Shown piece by piece: positions 36,404 through 46,979 of a stretch of DNA of 64,000 bases. The position numbers were made by a program, and so were the translations under genes. Numbering within the stretch: the first letter of the stretch is position 1; each line of letters starts with the position of its first letter. This DNA comes from Streptomyces sp. ICBB 8177. GTDB lineage: Bacteria; Actinomycetota; Actinomycetes; Streptomycetales; Streptomycetaceae. The stretch is taken from NCBI RefSeq assembly GCF_003144095.1, contig NZ_NSKH01000018.1, positions 1,593,780 through 1,657,779 of the forward strand, in the 5' to 3' direction. The notes beneath the pieces were generated by a model, which was given only the letters and a program-made list of their open reading frames with translations, ran no database searches and was not told where the DNA came from.

Positions 36404-36727
36404 TCAGGCCCCGCGGTCACGGGTGTCGTCGCGCAGCGCGCCCCAGGACAGCAGCGGCAGCGTGACCTCGGGCCCGTACCACCGGCCGGGCGCCGCGCTC
36501 GCACCGCGCGGCGCCCGCCGGGCCGGGTCCGGCGGGCGGGCCGGCTCCGGCACGGGACAGGGCAGCCGCACGGCTCCGTACGGACGCTTGCCCGGGGCCG
36601 GTGGCGGGGAGGTCTGCGACGCGCTCACGCCCCGTACAACGATCCGCAAGGCCGCCGGTGTCGCCGTGAGGCCCTCGCGGCGCCGACGGGAAATTGCTTC
36701 AACAATCTGTTGTAAAGCGCTGGTCAT
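36404..36727 (-). CDS. probable small hypothetical protein
   Basis: 107 codons if read from ATG 36727. From about codon 20 to the stop the frame has strong third-position GC, and the C-terminus ([20 protein letters not shown]) looks like real protein. The first codons are atypical and include TTA at residue 5, the codon read by the developmentally regulated bldA tRNA. A GTG at 36631 would give a 75-residue protein that avoids the odd part. The middle is Pro/Arg-rich. I do not recognise a family. It is convergent with the alcohol dehydrogenase and divergent from moaA. Confidence 0.5.
   Translation of the reverse strand: MTSALQQIVEAISRRRREGLTATPAALRIVVRGVSASQTSPPPAPGKRPYGAVRLPCPVPEPARPPDPARRAPRGASAAPGRWYGPEVTLPLLSWGALRDDTRDRGA
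36698..36710. promoter_or_regulatory. CAACA-ATC-TGTTG palindrome before moaA
   Basis: Perfect 5-bp arms around three bases, within an A+T-rich patch. Just downstream TTGTAA (about 36711), 16 bases and TACGCT may form the moaA promoter. The moaA leader is then roughly 110 nt and ends in a GGGGAGGCGGAG ribosome site. Confidence 0.35.
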
Positions 36728-36844
36728 CGCGTACGCTGCGGGCGTCCGGCCGGGAATGTCCGACCGTGGATCTACGCTGGTTCACGAAGCAGGCCGATCA
36801 GGGGTACCGGGCGTATCAGGCGCCCACGAGGGGAGGCGGAGCCC

Positions 36845-37834
36845 ATGTTGCTCGACACGTATGGGCGGGTCGCCACCGATCTGCGGGTCTCGCTCACGGA
36901 CCGCTGCAACCTGCGCTGCACGTACTGCATGCCGGAAGAGGGCCTGCGATGGCTGGCCAAGCCGGAGCTGCTGACCGATGACGAGATCGTCCGGCTGGTC
37001 ACCATCGCCGTCACCGGCCTCGGCGTCACCGAGGTGCGCTTCACCGGCGGCGAACCACTGCTGCGGCCGGGGCTCGTCGGCATCGTGCAGCGCTGCGCCG
37101 CCCTGCGCCCGCGCCCCTCGATATCGCTGACCACCAACGGCATCGGCCTGGCCCGCACGGCCGACGCGCTGCGCGCCGCCGGGCTCGACCGGGTCAACGT
37201 CTCGCTCGACACGCTGCGCCCCGAGGTCTTCCACCGGCTCACCCGCCGCAACCGCCACCACGACGTCATCGCGGGCCTCGACGCCGCCCGCGCGGCCGGG
37301 CTCGCCCCGGTGAAGATCAACAGCGTGCTGATGCGCGGCGTCAACGACGACGAGGCCCCCGACCTGCTCGCCTGGGCGCTGGAAAACCGCTACGAGCTGA
37401 GGTTCATCGAGCAGATGCCGCTCGACGCCCAGCACGGCTGGCAGCGCGAGGACATGGTGACCGCCGAGGAGATCCTGCGCTCCCTCGGCGAGCGCTTCGC
37501 CCTGACCCCGGAGCGGTCCGGGGAACGCGGTTCGGCCCCCGCGGAACGCTGGCTGGTCGACGGTGGCCCCGCCCGGGTCGGCGTCATAGCCTCCGTCACC
37601 CGGCCGTTCTGCCGCGCCTGCGACCGCACCCGGCTCACCGCCGACGGGCAGGTCCGCAACTGCCTGTTCGCCCGCGAGGAGAGCGACCTGCGCACCGCGT
37701 TGCGCGAGGGCGCGAGCGACGAGGAGATGGTCCGCCTGTGGCAGGCCGCGATGTGGGGCAAGAAGGCCGGCTCCGGACTCGACGACCCGTCATTCCTCCA
37801 GCCGCAGCGCCCGATGTCGGCGATCGGCGGCTGA
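36845..37834 (+). CDS. moaA: GTP 3',8-cyclase
   Basis: MoaA, a radical-SAM enzyme, rearranges GTP to 3',8-cyclo-7,8-dihydro-GTP at the start of molybdenum-cofactor synthesis. 329 residues. The SAM cluster cysteines are C21, C25 and C28 (CNLRCTYC). The second [4Fe-4S] cluster cysteines lie in CRACDRTRL and in RNCLF near the C-terminus. The final residues PMSAIGG are the conserved GG tail needed by the partner reaction. ATG 36845 has a strong ribosome site. Confidence 0.96.
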   Translation: MLLDTYGRVATDLRVSLTDRCNLRCTYCMPEEGLRWLAKPELLTDDEIVRLVTIAVTGLGVTEVRFTGGEPLLRPGLVGIVQRCAALRPRPSISLTTNGIGLARTADALRAAGLDRVNVSLDTLRPEVFHRLTRRNRHHDVIAGLDAARAAGLAPVKINSVLMRGVNDDEAPDLLAWALENRYELRFIEQMPLDAQHGWQREDMVTAEEILRSLGERFALTPERSGERGSAPAERWLVDGGPARVGVIASVTRPFCRACDRTRLTADGQVRNCLFAREESDLRTALREGASDEEMVRLWQAAMWGKKAGSGLDDPSFLQPQRPMSAIGG

Positions 37835-37876
37835 CGCGGCGGAGTCGGCGGCGCACTCGGGAATGCCTGTCGGTGC

Positions 37877-37892
37877 GCACGGCGCGCCGTGC
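37877..37892. terminator. 16-bp palindrome between convergent genes
   Basis: GCACGGCGCGCCGTGC is perfectly symmetrical and lies between moaA and the convergent small gene. It may act as a weak terminator; no loop is needed for a site, so an operator is possible. Confidence 0.35.
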
Positions 37893-37928
37893 TGACGTGG
37901 AATCAGCGGCTCCGCCCGCGTCCGTCCC

Positions 37929-38156
37929 TCACGCCGGGCTGTCGGAGTGCCAGTCGGCGAGCGGGACGACGTCCTTGAGGAAGCCCCGGACGCCCAGGAA
38001 CTTCGACAGGTGCTCGCGGTGCTCCTCGCACGCCAGCCACGTCTTGCGGCGCTCGGGCGTGTGCACCTTCGGGTTGTTCCACGCGAGGACCCACACGGCG
38101 TCGGCCCGGCAGCCCTTGGCTGAGCAGATCGGCTTCTCGGCGGCGACGGAGTCCAT
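37929..38156 (-). CDS. small conserved hypothetical protein
   Basis: A 75-residue protein with cysteines in ICSAKGCRADAVW and WLACEEHREHLSKFLG; the spacing C-x4-C ... C-x2-H-x2-H suggests a zinc site. Homologues of this size beside streptomycete moaA are sometimes labelled acetone carboxylase, which the sequence does not support. ATG 38156 begins the conserved part. Confidence 0.75.
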   Translation of the reverse strand: MDSVAAEKPICSAKGCRADAVWVLAWNNPKVHTPERRKTWLACEEHREHLSKFLGVRGFLKDVVPLADWHSDSPA

Positions 38157-38212
38157 GCCCAGAACCCTACAGGCGGGGCGGTCAGGGGCCGGATCGCGGT
38201 GGGAAATGAGAC

Positions 38213-38248
38213 GACGCCGGGCAGCCACGGGGGGAGCCGCCCGGCGTC
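38213..38248. terminator. terminator hairpin
   Basis: GACGCCGGGC (38213-38222) / GCCCGGCGTC (38239-38248), a perfect 10-bp stem with a 16-nt loop, between the DUF3099 gene and the small gene downstream on the minus strand. Confidence 0.65.
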
Positions 38249-38388
38249 GGTCCGTCGCTCCGACGGGGGATGCGGAGCGCGTACGAAGTATGTCACGCAC
38301 CCACCCCACGGCGGCAGCCGAACGACGGTATTGATCTGAGCTTTTCTTGAGCTTTCCCAAAGCGGGCAGGTCAGCGGGGTTCGCCGCC

Positions 38389-38757
38389 TCAGGCCCGTCC
38401 GCCGTCTTCCGCGTCGTACTCCGCCTCGCGTTCCGCCACGTCCCGGGAAGGGCGCGGTTCGCCGCCCTCGAGCAGCCTGCGGGTGGGCGCGGGCACCATC
38501 GCCGGAGGCAGCGGTGTGCTGTTCTCCCGCCCGGCGTTGGCGATCACCACCGCGATATACGGCAGGGTCGCGCCGAGGACCAGGGCGATCGCCGCGAACA
38601 CCACCGCGACGTGCCACAGCAGGATGGCGAGCAGCACGCAGACCGTGCGGATCGACATCGAGATCACATAGCGCCGCTGCCGGCCGCGGACGTCGGCGGT
38701 GAGACCCACCCGCGCCCCGGAGATGGGGAACACGCCGGGGTCACTGCGCTTCCACAT
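38389..38757 (-). CDS. DUF3099-type membrane protein
   Basis: 122 residues. The N-terminal 30 contain ISGARVGLTADVRGRQRRYVISM, the conserved opening of DUF3099. Two helices follow (about 35-52 and 54-73), then a Pro/Arg/Glu-rich cytoplasmic tail. The function is unknown. It is divergent from the GlsB-type gene. Confidence 0.82.
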   Translation of the reverse strand: MWKRSDPGVFPISGARVGLTADVRGRQRRYVISMSIRTVCVLLAILLWHVAVVFAAIALVLGATLPYIAVVIANAGRENSTPLPPAMVPAPTRRLLEGGEPRPSRDVAEREAEYDAEDGGRA

Positions 38758-38871
38758 GACGTTCCACCACCCGCTGATCGATGCCGGAAGCCTCCCCGTC
38801 CGGACATCTCACACGGTACGCCGCGGATGCGCAGGCCACGAGACCGGGGTGCGCCCGGCCGGCGGTGTCCG

Positions 38872-38898
38872 GCCTGCGCCGTACGGCGTACGGCGCAG
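38872..38898. promoter_or_regulatory. 27-bp inverted repeat in a divergent promoter region
   Basis: CCTGCGCCGTAC-GGC-GTACGGCGCAGG has perfect 12-bp arms and a 3-bp centre. It lies 115 bp from the DUF3099 start and 75 bp from the GlsB start, both transcribed away from it, so it is better explained as an operator or RNA hairpin in a leader than as a terminator. Confidence 0.5.
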
Positions 38899-38972
38899 GC
38901 CCGCATGCGGCCCGGCCGAACCGGACCCACACTGGCCGCAAGGGCGCGCGGCGCCGGACGTGAGGAGAGGCC

Positions 38973-39263
38973 ATGGGCTGGTTGTGGGCGATCATCGTCG
39001 GGCTGGTGCTGGGGGTGATCGCCAGGGCGATCCTGCCGGGCAGGCAGCCCATCCCGCTGTGGCTGACCACGATCTACGGCATCCTCGGCAGCATCCTGGG
39101 CAACGCGGTCGCCACCTGGGCGGGCGTGAACAGCACCAAGGGCATCGACTGGACCCGCCACATCCTCCAACTGGCCGGCGCGGTCCTCATCGTCGCCGTC
39201 GGCACCCCGCTCTACCTGTCCATCCGCGGCAACAAGGGCACCGCCAGACGCTCCGCCCGCTGA
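38973..39263 (+). CDS. GlsB/YeaQ/YmgE-family stress membrane protein
   Basis: 96 residues with three predicted helices: 2-22 (WLWAIIVGLVLGVIARAILPG), 28-49 and 60-83. This is the transglycosylase-associated (GlsB) family found in stress regulons. The C-terminus is basic. ATG 38973 has GGAGAGG just upstream. Confidence 0.87.
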   Translation: MGWLWAIIVGLVLGVIARAILPGRQPIPLWLTTIYGILGSILGNAVATWAGVNSTKGIDWTRHILQLAGAVLIVAVGTPLYLSIRGNKGTARRSAR

Positions 39264-39275
39264 GCCGTCGTCCGT

Positions 39276-40663
39276 TCAGACCCCCTGGCTCACCGAACTC
39301 ATGTTGAAGTCCGGGACGCGCAGGGCCGGAGTCGCGGCGCGGGTGAACCAGTCGCTCCACTCGCGCGGCAGGGTGCGCTCCGTGCGGCCCGCCTCGGTCG
39401 CGCGGCCCAGCAGGTCCACCGGGGACTCGTTGAAGCGGAAGTTGTTGACGACGCCGGTCACCTCGCCGTTCTCCACGAGGTAGACGCCGTCCCGGGTCAG
39501 GCCGGTCAGCAGCAGCGTCGCCGGGTCCACCTCGCGGATGTACCACAGGCAGGTCAGCAGCAGCCCGCGCTCGGTGCCCGCGACCATCTCCTGGAGCGTC
39601 TTCGTGCCGCCCGCGTCCAGGATCAGGTTGTCGTGGGCCGGGGCGACCGGCAGCCCGGTCAGCCCGGCCGAGTGCCGCGTGGTGATCAGGCGGTTGAGCA
39701 CGCCGTCACGGACCCAGTCGGTGCGCTCCAGCGGCAGCCCGTTGTCGAACGCCGACGCGCTGTCGCCGGAGGAGTGGGCGATGACGAACGGCGCCGCCTG
39801 CAGGCCCTCTGCGTGCGGGTCGCTGTAGAGGTCCAACGGAAGGCCGGACAGCTTGTCGCCGATCCGCGTGCCGCCGCCCGGCCGGCTGAACACCGTGCGT
39901 CCCTCGGCCGCCTCGCGCGCGGTGGACGACCAGAACTGGTACACCATCATGTCGGCCACCGCGCTGGGCGGCAGCAGCGTCTCGTAGCGCCCCGCGGGCA
40001 GCTCCACCTTGCGCTCGGCCCAGCGCAGCCGCTCCGCGAGGTCCCTCTCCAGCGCCCTGGGGTCGACGTCGGCGAAGTCCCGGGTGGCCGCGCCCGCCCA
40101 CGCCGAGCGGGAGCCGTCCGGCGACTTGGCGTTCAGCTCCAGCGTCCCGGTGGGCTGGTCGTGCCGCAGCCGCAGGCCGGTGGAGCTGCCCAGGTAGCTG
40201 GAGACCACCGAGTGGTACGCGAAGCCGTACAGCTCCCGGCCACCCTCGCGGGCCGCGGCGAACGACTCGCCCAGCGCCGGCGCGAACGCCGCGAACACCT
40301 CGGAGGACGTCTCGGCCGGCGCCTCGGTGAAGGCGGCCTGCGCCGCCTCGCCCGCCACCAGCGGCTGCGCGTCCTCCGCGGGCCCGGCGTCCCGCGCCGC
40401 GTCCTCGGCCAGGCGCACCAGCCCCTCCAGCTCGTCCACGCCGACCGCGGAACGCGACACCACGCCGGACGCGGTGCCCTGCGCGCCGTTCACCGTGGCG
40501 ATGACGGTGACCGTGCGGTCGCGGGTGACGCCGTTGGTGGTCAGCGCGTTGCGGGCCCAGCGCAGGTTGGCGGTGGATCCCTCGTCGGCGATCACGACAC
40601 AGCCGTCGGCCCGCGACAACTCCAGGGCGCGCTCGACGATTTCGTGCGCGGGGGTGGAACGAC

Positions 40664-40667
<4 letters not shown>
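39276..40667 (-). CDS. pmbA: TldE/PmbA-type metalloprotease subunit
   Basis: 463 residues of the TldD/PmbA family. It lacks the HExxxH motif, as expected for the inactive TldE/PmbA partner, and carries the family's C-terminal region with GVVNNFRFNESP. With TldD it forms a heterodimeric protease that degrades or matures peptides. Its start overlaps the tldD stop by four bases (ATGA). Confidence 0.92.
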
Positions 40668-42187
<1,520 letters not shown>

Positions 42188-42422
42188 GGCGGCCTCCCCT
42201 TCTCGCCCGTCACGTATCCACCCGTCGCGTACCGCTCTCGGCGACTGCCCGCAGTGAATCATGCCGCTGCGACATCCGGGGCGGCCTGTGGATTTCTGTA
42301 GGGACCCCACAGCGGGTGCCGTGCGCCCCTGTCAGGGGCCGATTCTCCGAAGCGCGGCGCCGCCCGATAGTTTTCCTAACGAGCAGACGTTTGACGCAGT
42401 CGACTAACGAAAGGGTGGGCCG

Positions 42423-43127
42423 TTGAGCCGCTCGGTTCTCGTCACCGGAGGCAATCGGGGCATCGGCCTCGCCATCGCCCGTGCCTTCGCGGACGCGGGG
42501 GACAAGGTCGCGATCACCTACCGCTCCGGTGAACCCCCCGCCGGCTTCCTCGCGGTCAGGTGCGACATCACCGACCCCGAGCAGGTGGAGCGGGCGTACA
42601 AGGAGATCGAGGAGGCCCAGGGCCCGGTCGAGGTCCTGGTGGCGAACGCGGGCGTCACCCGCGACCAGCTGCTGCTGCGCATGTCGGAGGAGGACTTCAC
42701 CTCCGTCCTCGAGACCAACCTCACCGGCACCTTCCGGGTCGTCAAGCGGGCCAGCCGCGGCATGCTGCGCGCCCGCAAGGGCCGCATCGTGCTGATCTCC
42801 TCGGTCGTGGGGCTGCTGGGCTCGGCCGGGCAGGCCAACTACGCCGCCTCCAAGGCCGGCCTCGTCGGCTTCGCCCGCTCGGTCGCCCGCGAGCTGGGCT
42901 CGCGCAACATCACCATCAACGTCGTCGCTCCCGGCTTCGTCGACACCGACATGACGCGCGCGCTCACCGACGAGCAGCGTGACAACATCCTCACCGGCGT
43001 CCCGCTCGGCCGCTACGCGCAGCCGGAGGAGGTCGCCGCGTCGGTGCGCTTCCTGTCGTCCGACGAGGCCGCATACATCACCGGAGCCGTCATTCCCGTC
43101 GACGGCGGATTGGGCATGGGTCACTGA
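42423..43127 (+). CDS. fabG: 3-oxoacyl-ACP reductase
   Basis: FabG reduces 3-oxoacyl-ACP with NADPH in type II fatty-acid synthesis. 234 residues; cofactor loop TGGNRGIG (8-15), catalytic S126 and Y140/K144 in NYAASK. TTG is the start codon, supported by AGGG upstream and by the conserved SRSVLVTGG beginning. fabI follows 5 bp after the stop. Confidence 0.95.
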   Translation: MSRSVLVTGGNRGIGLAIARAFADAGDKVAITYRSGEPPAGFLAVRCDITDPEQVERAYKEIEEAQGPVEVLVANAGVTRDQLLLRMSEEDFTSVLETNLTGTFRVVKRASRGMLRARKGRIVLISSVVGLLGSAGQANYAASKAGLVGFARSVARELGSRNITINVVAPGFVDTDMTRALTDEQRDNILTGVPLGRYAQPEEVAASVRFLSSDEAAYITGAVIPVDGGLGMGH

Positions 43128-43132
43128 TCAGC

Positions 43133-43903
43133 ATGAGTGGAATCCTCGCAGGCAAGCGCATCCTCGTGACCGGCGTGCTCACCGAGGCGTCGATCGCCTT
43201 CCACGCCGCCAAGCTGGCCCAGGAGGAGGGCGCCGAGGTCGTGCTGACCGGCTTCGGCCGCCTCAGCCTCGTCGAGCGCATCGCCAAGCGGCTGCCCAAG
43301 CCGGCGCTGGTGATCGAGCTGGACGTCACCAACCCCGAGCACCTGGAAGCGCTGCCCGGCCGGGTCGCCGAGCACCTGGGCGAGGGCGTCGAGCTGGACG
43401 GCGTGGTGCACTCCATCGCCTTCGGCCCGGCCGGCGCGTTCGACTTCCTGAACGGCACCTGGGAGGACGTCTCGACCGCCGTGCACGTCTCCGCGTTCTC
43501 GCTGAAGGCGCTCACCATGGCGCTCCAGCCGCTGATGCCGCGCGGCGGCTCGGTCGTCGGCCTGACCTTCGACGCGCAGATCGCCTGGCCGAAGTACGAC
43601 TGGATGGGCGTGGCCAAGGCCGCCCTGGAGTCGACCTCCCGCTACCTCGCCCGCGACCTGGGCGCGCGCAACCTGCGCGTCAACCTGATCTCCGCCGGCC
43701 CCATCAAGTCGATGGCCGCCAGGTCCATCCCGGGCTTCGAGGAGCTGGCCGACGTGTGGAACCACCGTGCGCCCATCGGCTGGGACCTGGCCGACCCGGA
43801 GCCCGCCGGCCGCGGTGTGGTGGCCCTGCTGTCCGACTGGTTCCCGAAGACCACCGGCGAGATCGTCCACGTCGACGGCGGCGTGCACATGATGGGCGCC
43901 TGA
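43133..43903 (+). CDS. fabI: enoyl-ACP reductase, InhA/FabI type
   Basis: FabI/InhA reduces the trans-2 double bond of enoyl-ACP using NADH. 256 residues; TGVLTEASIAF is the divergent cofactor loop typical of this subfamily, and catalytic Y155 and K162 (with F146) correspond to InhA Y158/K165/F149. It is co-transcribed with fabG. It belongs to the isoniazid/triclosan target family. Confidence 0.95.
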   Translation: MSGILAGKRILVTGVLTEASIAFHAAKLAQEEGAEVVLTGFGRLSLVERIAKRLPKPALVIELDVTNPEHLEALPGRVAEHLGEGVELDGVVHSIAFGPAGAFDFLNGTWEDVSTAVHVSAFSLKALTMALQPLMPRGGSVVGLTFDAQIAWPKYDWMGVAKAALESTSRYLARDLGARNLRVNLISAGPIKSMAARSIPGFEELADVWNHRAPIGWDLADPEPAGRGVVALLSDWFPKTTGEIVHVDGGVHMMGA

Positions 43904-43923
43904 GCGTCTCTCCCCGCGACACG

Positions 43924-43988
43924 CCCCCTGCCCGTCAGGGGGAGCCTCGCCCCCGGCCCCGGTTCCGCCCTCACGGCGGGCCGGGGCC
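43924..43988. terminator. two consecutive hairpins after fabI
   Basis: CCCCCTG-CCCGT-CAGGGGG (43924-43942), then GGCCCCGG (43955-43962) / CCGGGGCC (43981-43988) enclosing CCGCC/GGCGG. They terminate the fabG-fabI transcript. The remaining spacer to 44246 holds no gene that I can see. Confidence 0.8.
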
Positions 43989-44246
43989 GCGGCGTGTGCG
44001 CGCGAACCGCTCTCCCCCGGTTGGCGGATCAGACCGGGCGGTGGGGACGGCGTGCCGGGCACCATGGCACCAGGGGGCGGCACGCCCGCCGGTCCGCAAC
44101 TGATCTTCCCGGGGCGGCACTTGCGCGAAGCGTGGAAGGAACGCGGAACGAACGCTCCGAGCGGACGGCGGACGGGCGGGCCGGTACGGCAGAGCCCGGA
44201 TCGCGTCAGGACGAGTCAGGACGACTCCCGAACGAGGAGGTCCGCC

Positions 44247-44669
44247 ATGCGCCCGTGCACCGGTCACCCCACCCCGTGGTACGGCAGGGCCGCGGTGCTC
44301 CTCGTCGCGCTGGCCGCGGGCCTGGCCGCCCCCGCCGCGCGGGCCACGGAACCGCCCGAGACCGCTGGACTCGCCGCCCCGGCCGGATCGGCGATCGCGT
44401 ACGCCCCCGGCCGCGCCCCGGCGCACACCCCCGCGGTCCCCGCGCCGGCGCTGCCGCAGTGCTTCACCGCCGTGCGTGGCAGTGAGGTGGTCGCCGACTG
44501 CCAGAACCCGGACCCGGACACCGCTCACGTCGAGCTGCACATAGCGTGCCGCCGCTGGTGGGACCCGGCGACCGACACCGCGCCCACCGCCGTGGGCCCG
44601 GCGCAGACGGTCACCCTCACCGGCCGCTGCTGGAAGGAGATCCGCGCGGTCTGGACGACGGTGCGCTGA
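44247..44669 (+). CDS. secreted cysteine-containing protein
   Basis: 140 residues. Signal peptide: basic start, hydrophobic 15-31, likely cleavage after ARA-T near residue 33. The mature part starts Ala/Pro-rich and ends in a compact domain with four cysteines (C72, C85, C101, C128), probably two disulfides. The family is unknown to me. ATG 44247 has GAGGAGG seven bases upstream, a strong signal. Confidence 0.82.
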   Translation: MRPCTGHPTPWYGRAAVLLVALAAGLAAPAARATEPPETAGLAAPAGSAIAYAPGRAPAHTPAVPAPALPQCFTAVRGSEVVADCQNPDPDTAHVELHIACRRWWDPATDTAPTAVGPAQTVTLTGRCWKEIRAVWTTVR

Positions 44670-44687
44670 CCCCGCAAGGGAGCGGGG

Positions 44688-45359
44688 TCAGCGGGTGCGC
44701 CCGCAACCCCGCACGTACGCCGTCGCCTCGGCGCCCGCCCGCTCCACGTCGCCCGCGCGGATCGCCTCGACCAGCCCGGAGTGGTCCACGTACTGCTCGG
44801 GCCTGAGCACCTCGCCCACGTCGGCGCGCAGGATCGCCCGCAGCACCTCGCCGAGGTCCGCGTACATCTCCTTGAGCGCGTCGTTGTGCGCGGTGGCGAC
44901 CACCGCGAGGTGCAGCGTGGCGTCCGCGTCCACGAAGGCGGCCGCGTCCCCCGACTCCCAGGCCCGCTCACGCCGCTGGAGCACCGCGTCCAGCTGGCGC
45001 AGGTCGCGCTCGGTGCGGCGGCGGGCGGCCAGCCGGGCGGCGGAGGCCTCCAGCACGCTGCGCAGCTCGGCGACGTGCCCGGGATCGGTGTCGGCGAACC
45101 GGCGGTGCATCACCCCCGCCAGCTCACTGGTGGCGGCCACGTAGGTGCCCGAACCCTGCCGGATGTCGAGCAGGCCGTTGTGGGCGAGGGCCCGGACCGC
45201 CTCCCGCACGGTGTTGCGGGCCACTCCGAGCCGTTCGACCAGCTCGGGCTCGGTCGGGATGCGCGACCCCACCGGCCACTCGCCCGACGTGATCTGGGCC
45301 CGCAGCTGGGCGATCACCTGGTCCGCGAGCGCGGAGCGCCGGGGGGAGGTCAGGGGCAT
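44688..45359 (-). CDS. GntR/FadR-family transcriptional regulator
   Basis: 223 residues: winged HTH at about 8-70 (GVARNTVREAVRALAHNGLLDIRQGSG contains the recognition helix and wing) and an all-helical FCD effector domain at about 85-210. FCD regulators respond to small organic acids or related ligands. It is divergent from an MFS transporter whose promoter contains a GntR-like palindrome, so it probably represses that gene. Confidence 0.9.
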   Translation of the reverse strand: MPLTSPRRSALADQVIAQLRAQITSGEWPVGSRIPTEPELVERLGVARNTVREAVRALAHNGLLDIRQGSGTYVAATSELAGVMHRRFADTDPGHVAELRSVLEASAARLAARRRTERDLRQLDAVLQRRERAWESGDAAAFVDADATLHLAVVATAHNDALKEMYADLGEVLRAILRADVGEVLRPEQYVDHSGLVEAIRAGDVERAGAEATAYVRGCGRTR

Positions 45360-45425
45360 GGGGTCGCTCGCTCTCGTGCGCGGGTGGTCAGCGGTGGGCC
45401 GGGCGGACGCGGGGACGCGGGGTGG

Positions 45426-45449
45426 CCGGGGCCGGGGCCGGGGCCGGGG
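45426..45449. repeat. (CCGGGG)4 hexanucleotide repeat
   Basis: Four perfect CCGGGG units lie between the divergent GntR and MFS genes. Such short repeats can vary in copy number and alter promoter spacing. Confidence 0.6.
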
Positions 45450-45488
45450 TCAATTCTGGCGGAGGCGGTCCGCCGGTCGCGACGGGAC

Positions 45489-45525
45489 TGGACAATGATT
45501 CATCCCATGATTCTATGATGGGCGC
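45489..45525 (+). promoter_or_regulatory. leaderless MFS promoter overlapped by GntR-type operator
   Basis: -35 TGGACA (45489-45494), 19 bases, -10 TATGAT (45514-45519), then GGGCGC and the ATG at 45526. The near-perfect palindrome CCCATGATTCTATGATGGG (45504-45522) covers the -10. Arms match at seven of nine positions. The divergent GntR-family gene is the obvious candidate binder. Confidence 0.7.
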
Positions 45526-46887
45526 ATGCGAGATGACGAGGCCATCCTGAGCGAAGACCGGATCGCGCCGCCGAGCGGCACCGAAGCGGTCGGCTTCGAG
45601 GTGCTCGGCGCCGAAGCCGGTGGCGCCCAAGCGGTTGGCGCCGAAGCCGCTGGTGCGGGAGCCGCCGGCGCAGAACCCGGGAAGCTGCCCGCATGGACGC
45701 GGCGCCTGGTCGTCGTCGGCCTGATCGCCGCCGCGCTCAACCTGCGCCCCGCGGTCACCAGCCTCGGGCCGCTGCTGGAGGAGGTCCGCGACGGCCTCGG
45801 CATGAGTGGCACGGTGGCGGGGCTGCTGACGTCGATGCCGATGCTCTGCTTCGGGGTGTTCGGGGCGACCGCGCCCCGGCTGGCCCGGCGCCACGGACCC
45901 GGGGCGGTGGTGTGCGCGGGGATGGCGGCGATCACGGCGGGCCTGCTGCTGCGGCCCTTCGCGGGCGGCACCGCGCTCTTCCTCGCCGCCAGCGCCCTCG
46001 CGCTCGCCGGGATAGCGCTGACCAACGTGCTGATGCCGGTGATCGTCAAGCGCTACTTCCCCCACCGCGTCGGCGCGATGACCGGCCTGTACTCGATGGC
46101 GCTGTCCGTGGGCACCGCGCTGGCCGCCGCCGTCACCGTCCCGCTGACGCACGCCGCGGGCGACGACTGGCGCCTCGGCCTGGGCGCCTGGGCCGCGCTG
46201 GGCGCGCTCGGCGTCCTGCCGTGGCTCGCCCTGGTGCGCGACCGGTCCCGCGCGGACGCCCCCACGGCGTCCGGCGCCCTCGCCCCGGACCACGCGAACG
46301 CCTTCGCGCTGCGCATCACCCGCAGCCGTACCGCCTGGGCCCTGACCGTCTTCTTCGGCCTCCAGGCCACCGGCGCGTACATCGTGATGGGCTGGCTGCC
46401 GCAGATCTTCCGGGACGCCGGAGTGTCCGCCGGTACCGCGGGCGTGCTGCTCGCGGTGACGATGGCGATGAGCGTGCCGCTGTCCTTCGCCCTGCCCGCG
46501 ATCGCCGGGCGGATGCGTCACCAGGGCGGACTGGTCCTCGTGCTGGGCGCGTTCGGACTCGCGGGCTACGCGGGGCTGTGGCTGGCGCCCGCCGCGCTGC
46601 CGCTGCTGTGGGCCGTGCTGCTCGGGGTCGCCAACTCCAGCTTCCCGCTGGCGCTCACCATGATCGGGATGCGGTCGCGCAGCGGCCACGGCGTGGTCCG
46701 GCTGTCCGCCTTCGCGCAGAGCACCGGCTATCTGCTGTCCATCCCGGGCCCCATCCTGGTCGGCGCCCTCTACCAGCACACCGGCGGCTGGCGGCTGCCC
46801 ATCGCGCTGATGGCGGCGCTGCTCGTGCCGCAGATGGCGGCGGGCCTGCTCGCCGGCCGGGCCCGCCACGTCGAGGACGAGGCCTGA
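45526..46887 (+). CDS. CynX/NimT-family MFS transporter
   Basis: 453 residues with twelve predicted helices from about residue 57. The N-terminal 55 residues are a cytoplasmic extension with repeated Gly-Ala-Glu-Ala motifs. The region RRHGPGAVVCAGMAA is the usual loop after helix 2. CynX/NimT members export or import small anions such as cyanate or nitroimidazole-type compounds; the substrate is not known here. The start is leaderless. A 40-residue partner gene follows. Confidence 0.87.
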   Translation: MRDDEAILSEDRIAPPSGTEAVGFEVLGAEAGGAQAVGAEAAGAGAAGAEPGKLPAWTRRLVVVGLIAAALNLRPAVTSLGPLLEEVRDGLGMSGTVAGLLTSMPMLCFGVFGATAPRLARRHGPGAVVCAGMAAITAGLLLRPFAGGTALFLAASALALAGIALTNVLMPVIVKRYFPHRVGAMTGLYSMALSVGTALAAAVTVPLTHAAGDDWRLGLGAWAALGALGVLPWLALVRDRSRADAPTASGALAPDHANAFALRITRSRTAWALTVFFGLQATGAYIVMGWLPQIFRDAGVSAGTAGVLLAVTMAMSVPLSFALPAIAGRMRHQGGLVLVLGAFGLAGYAGLWLAPAALPLLWAVLLGVANSSFPLALTMIGMRSRSGHGVVRLSAFAQSTGYLLSIPGPILVGALYQHTGGWRLPIALMAALLVPQMAAGLLAGRARHVEDEA

Positions 46888-46979
46888 CCGCACGGGTCCA
46901 CCGGCCGTACGGGGCCAGGCCGTCGGCGCGCCCGGGGGGTCGGTAGGAGGGCCTCAGGGACGAGTGCGACACTGGCGCC

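Noticed and set aside
37929..38156. Annotation as acetone carboxylase
   Set aside because: At 75 residues with a zinc-like cysteine pattern it bears no resemblance to that large enzyme.
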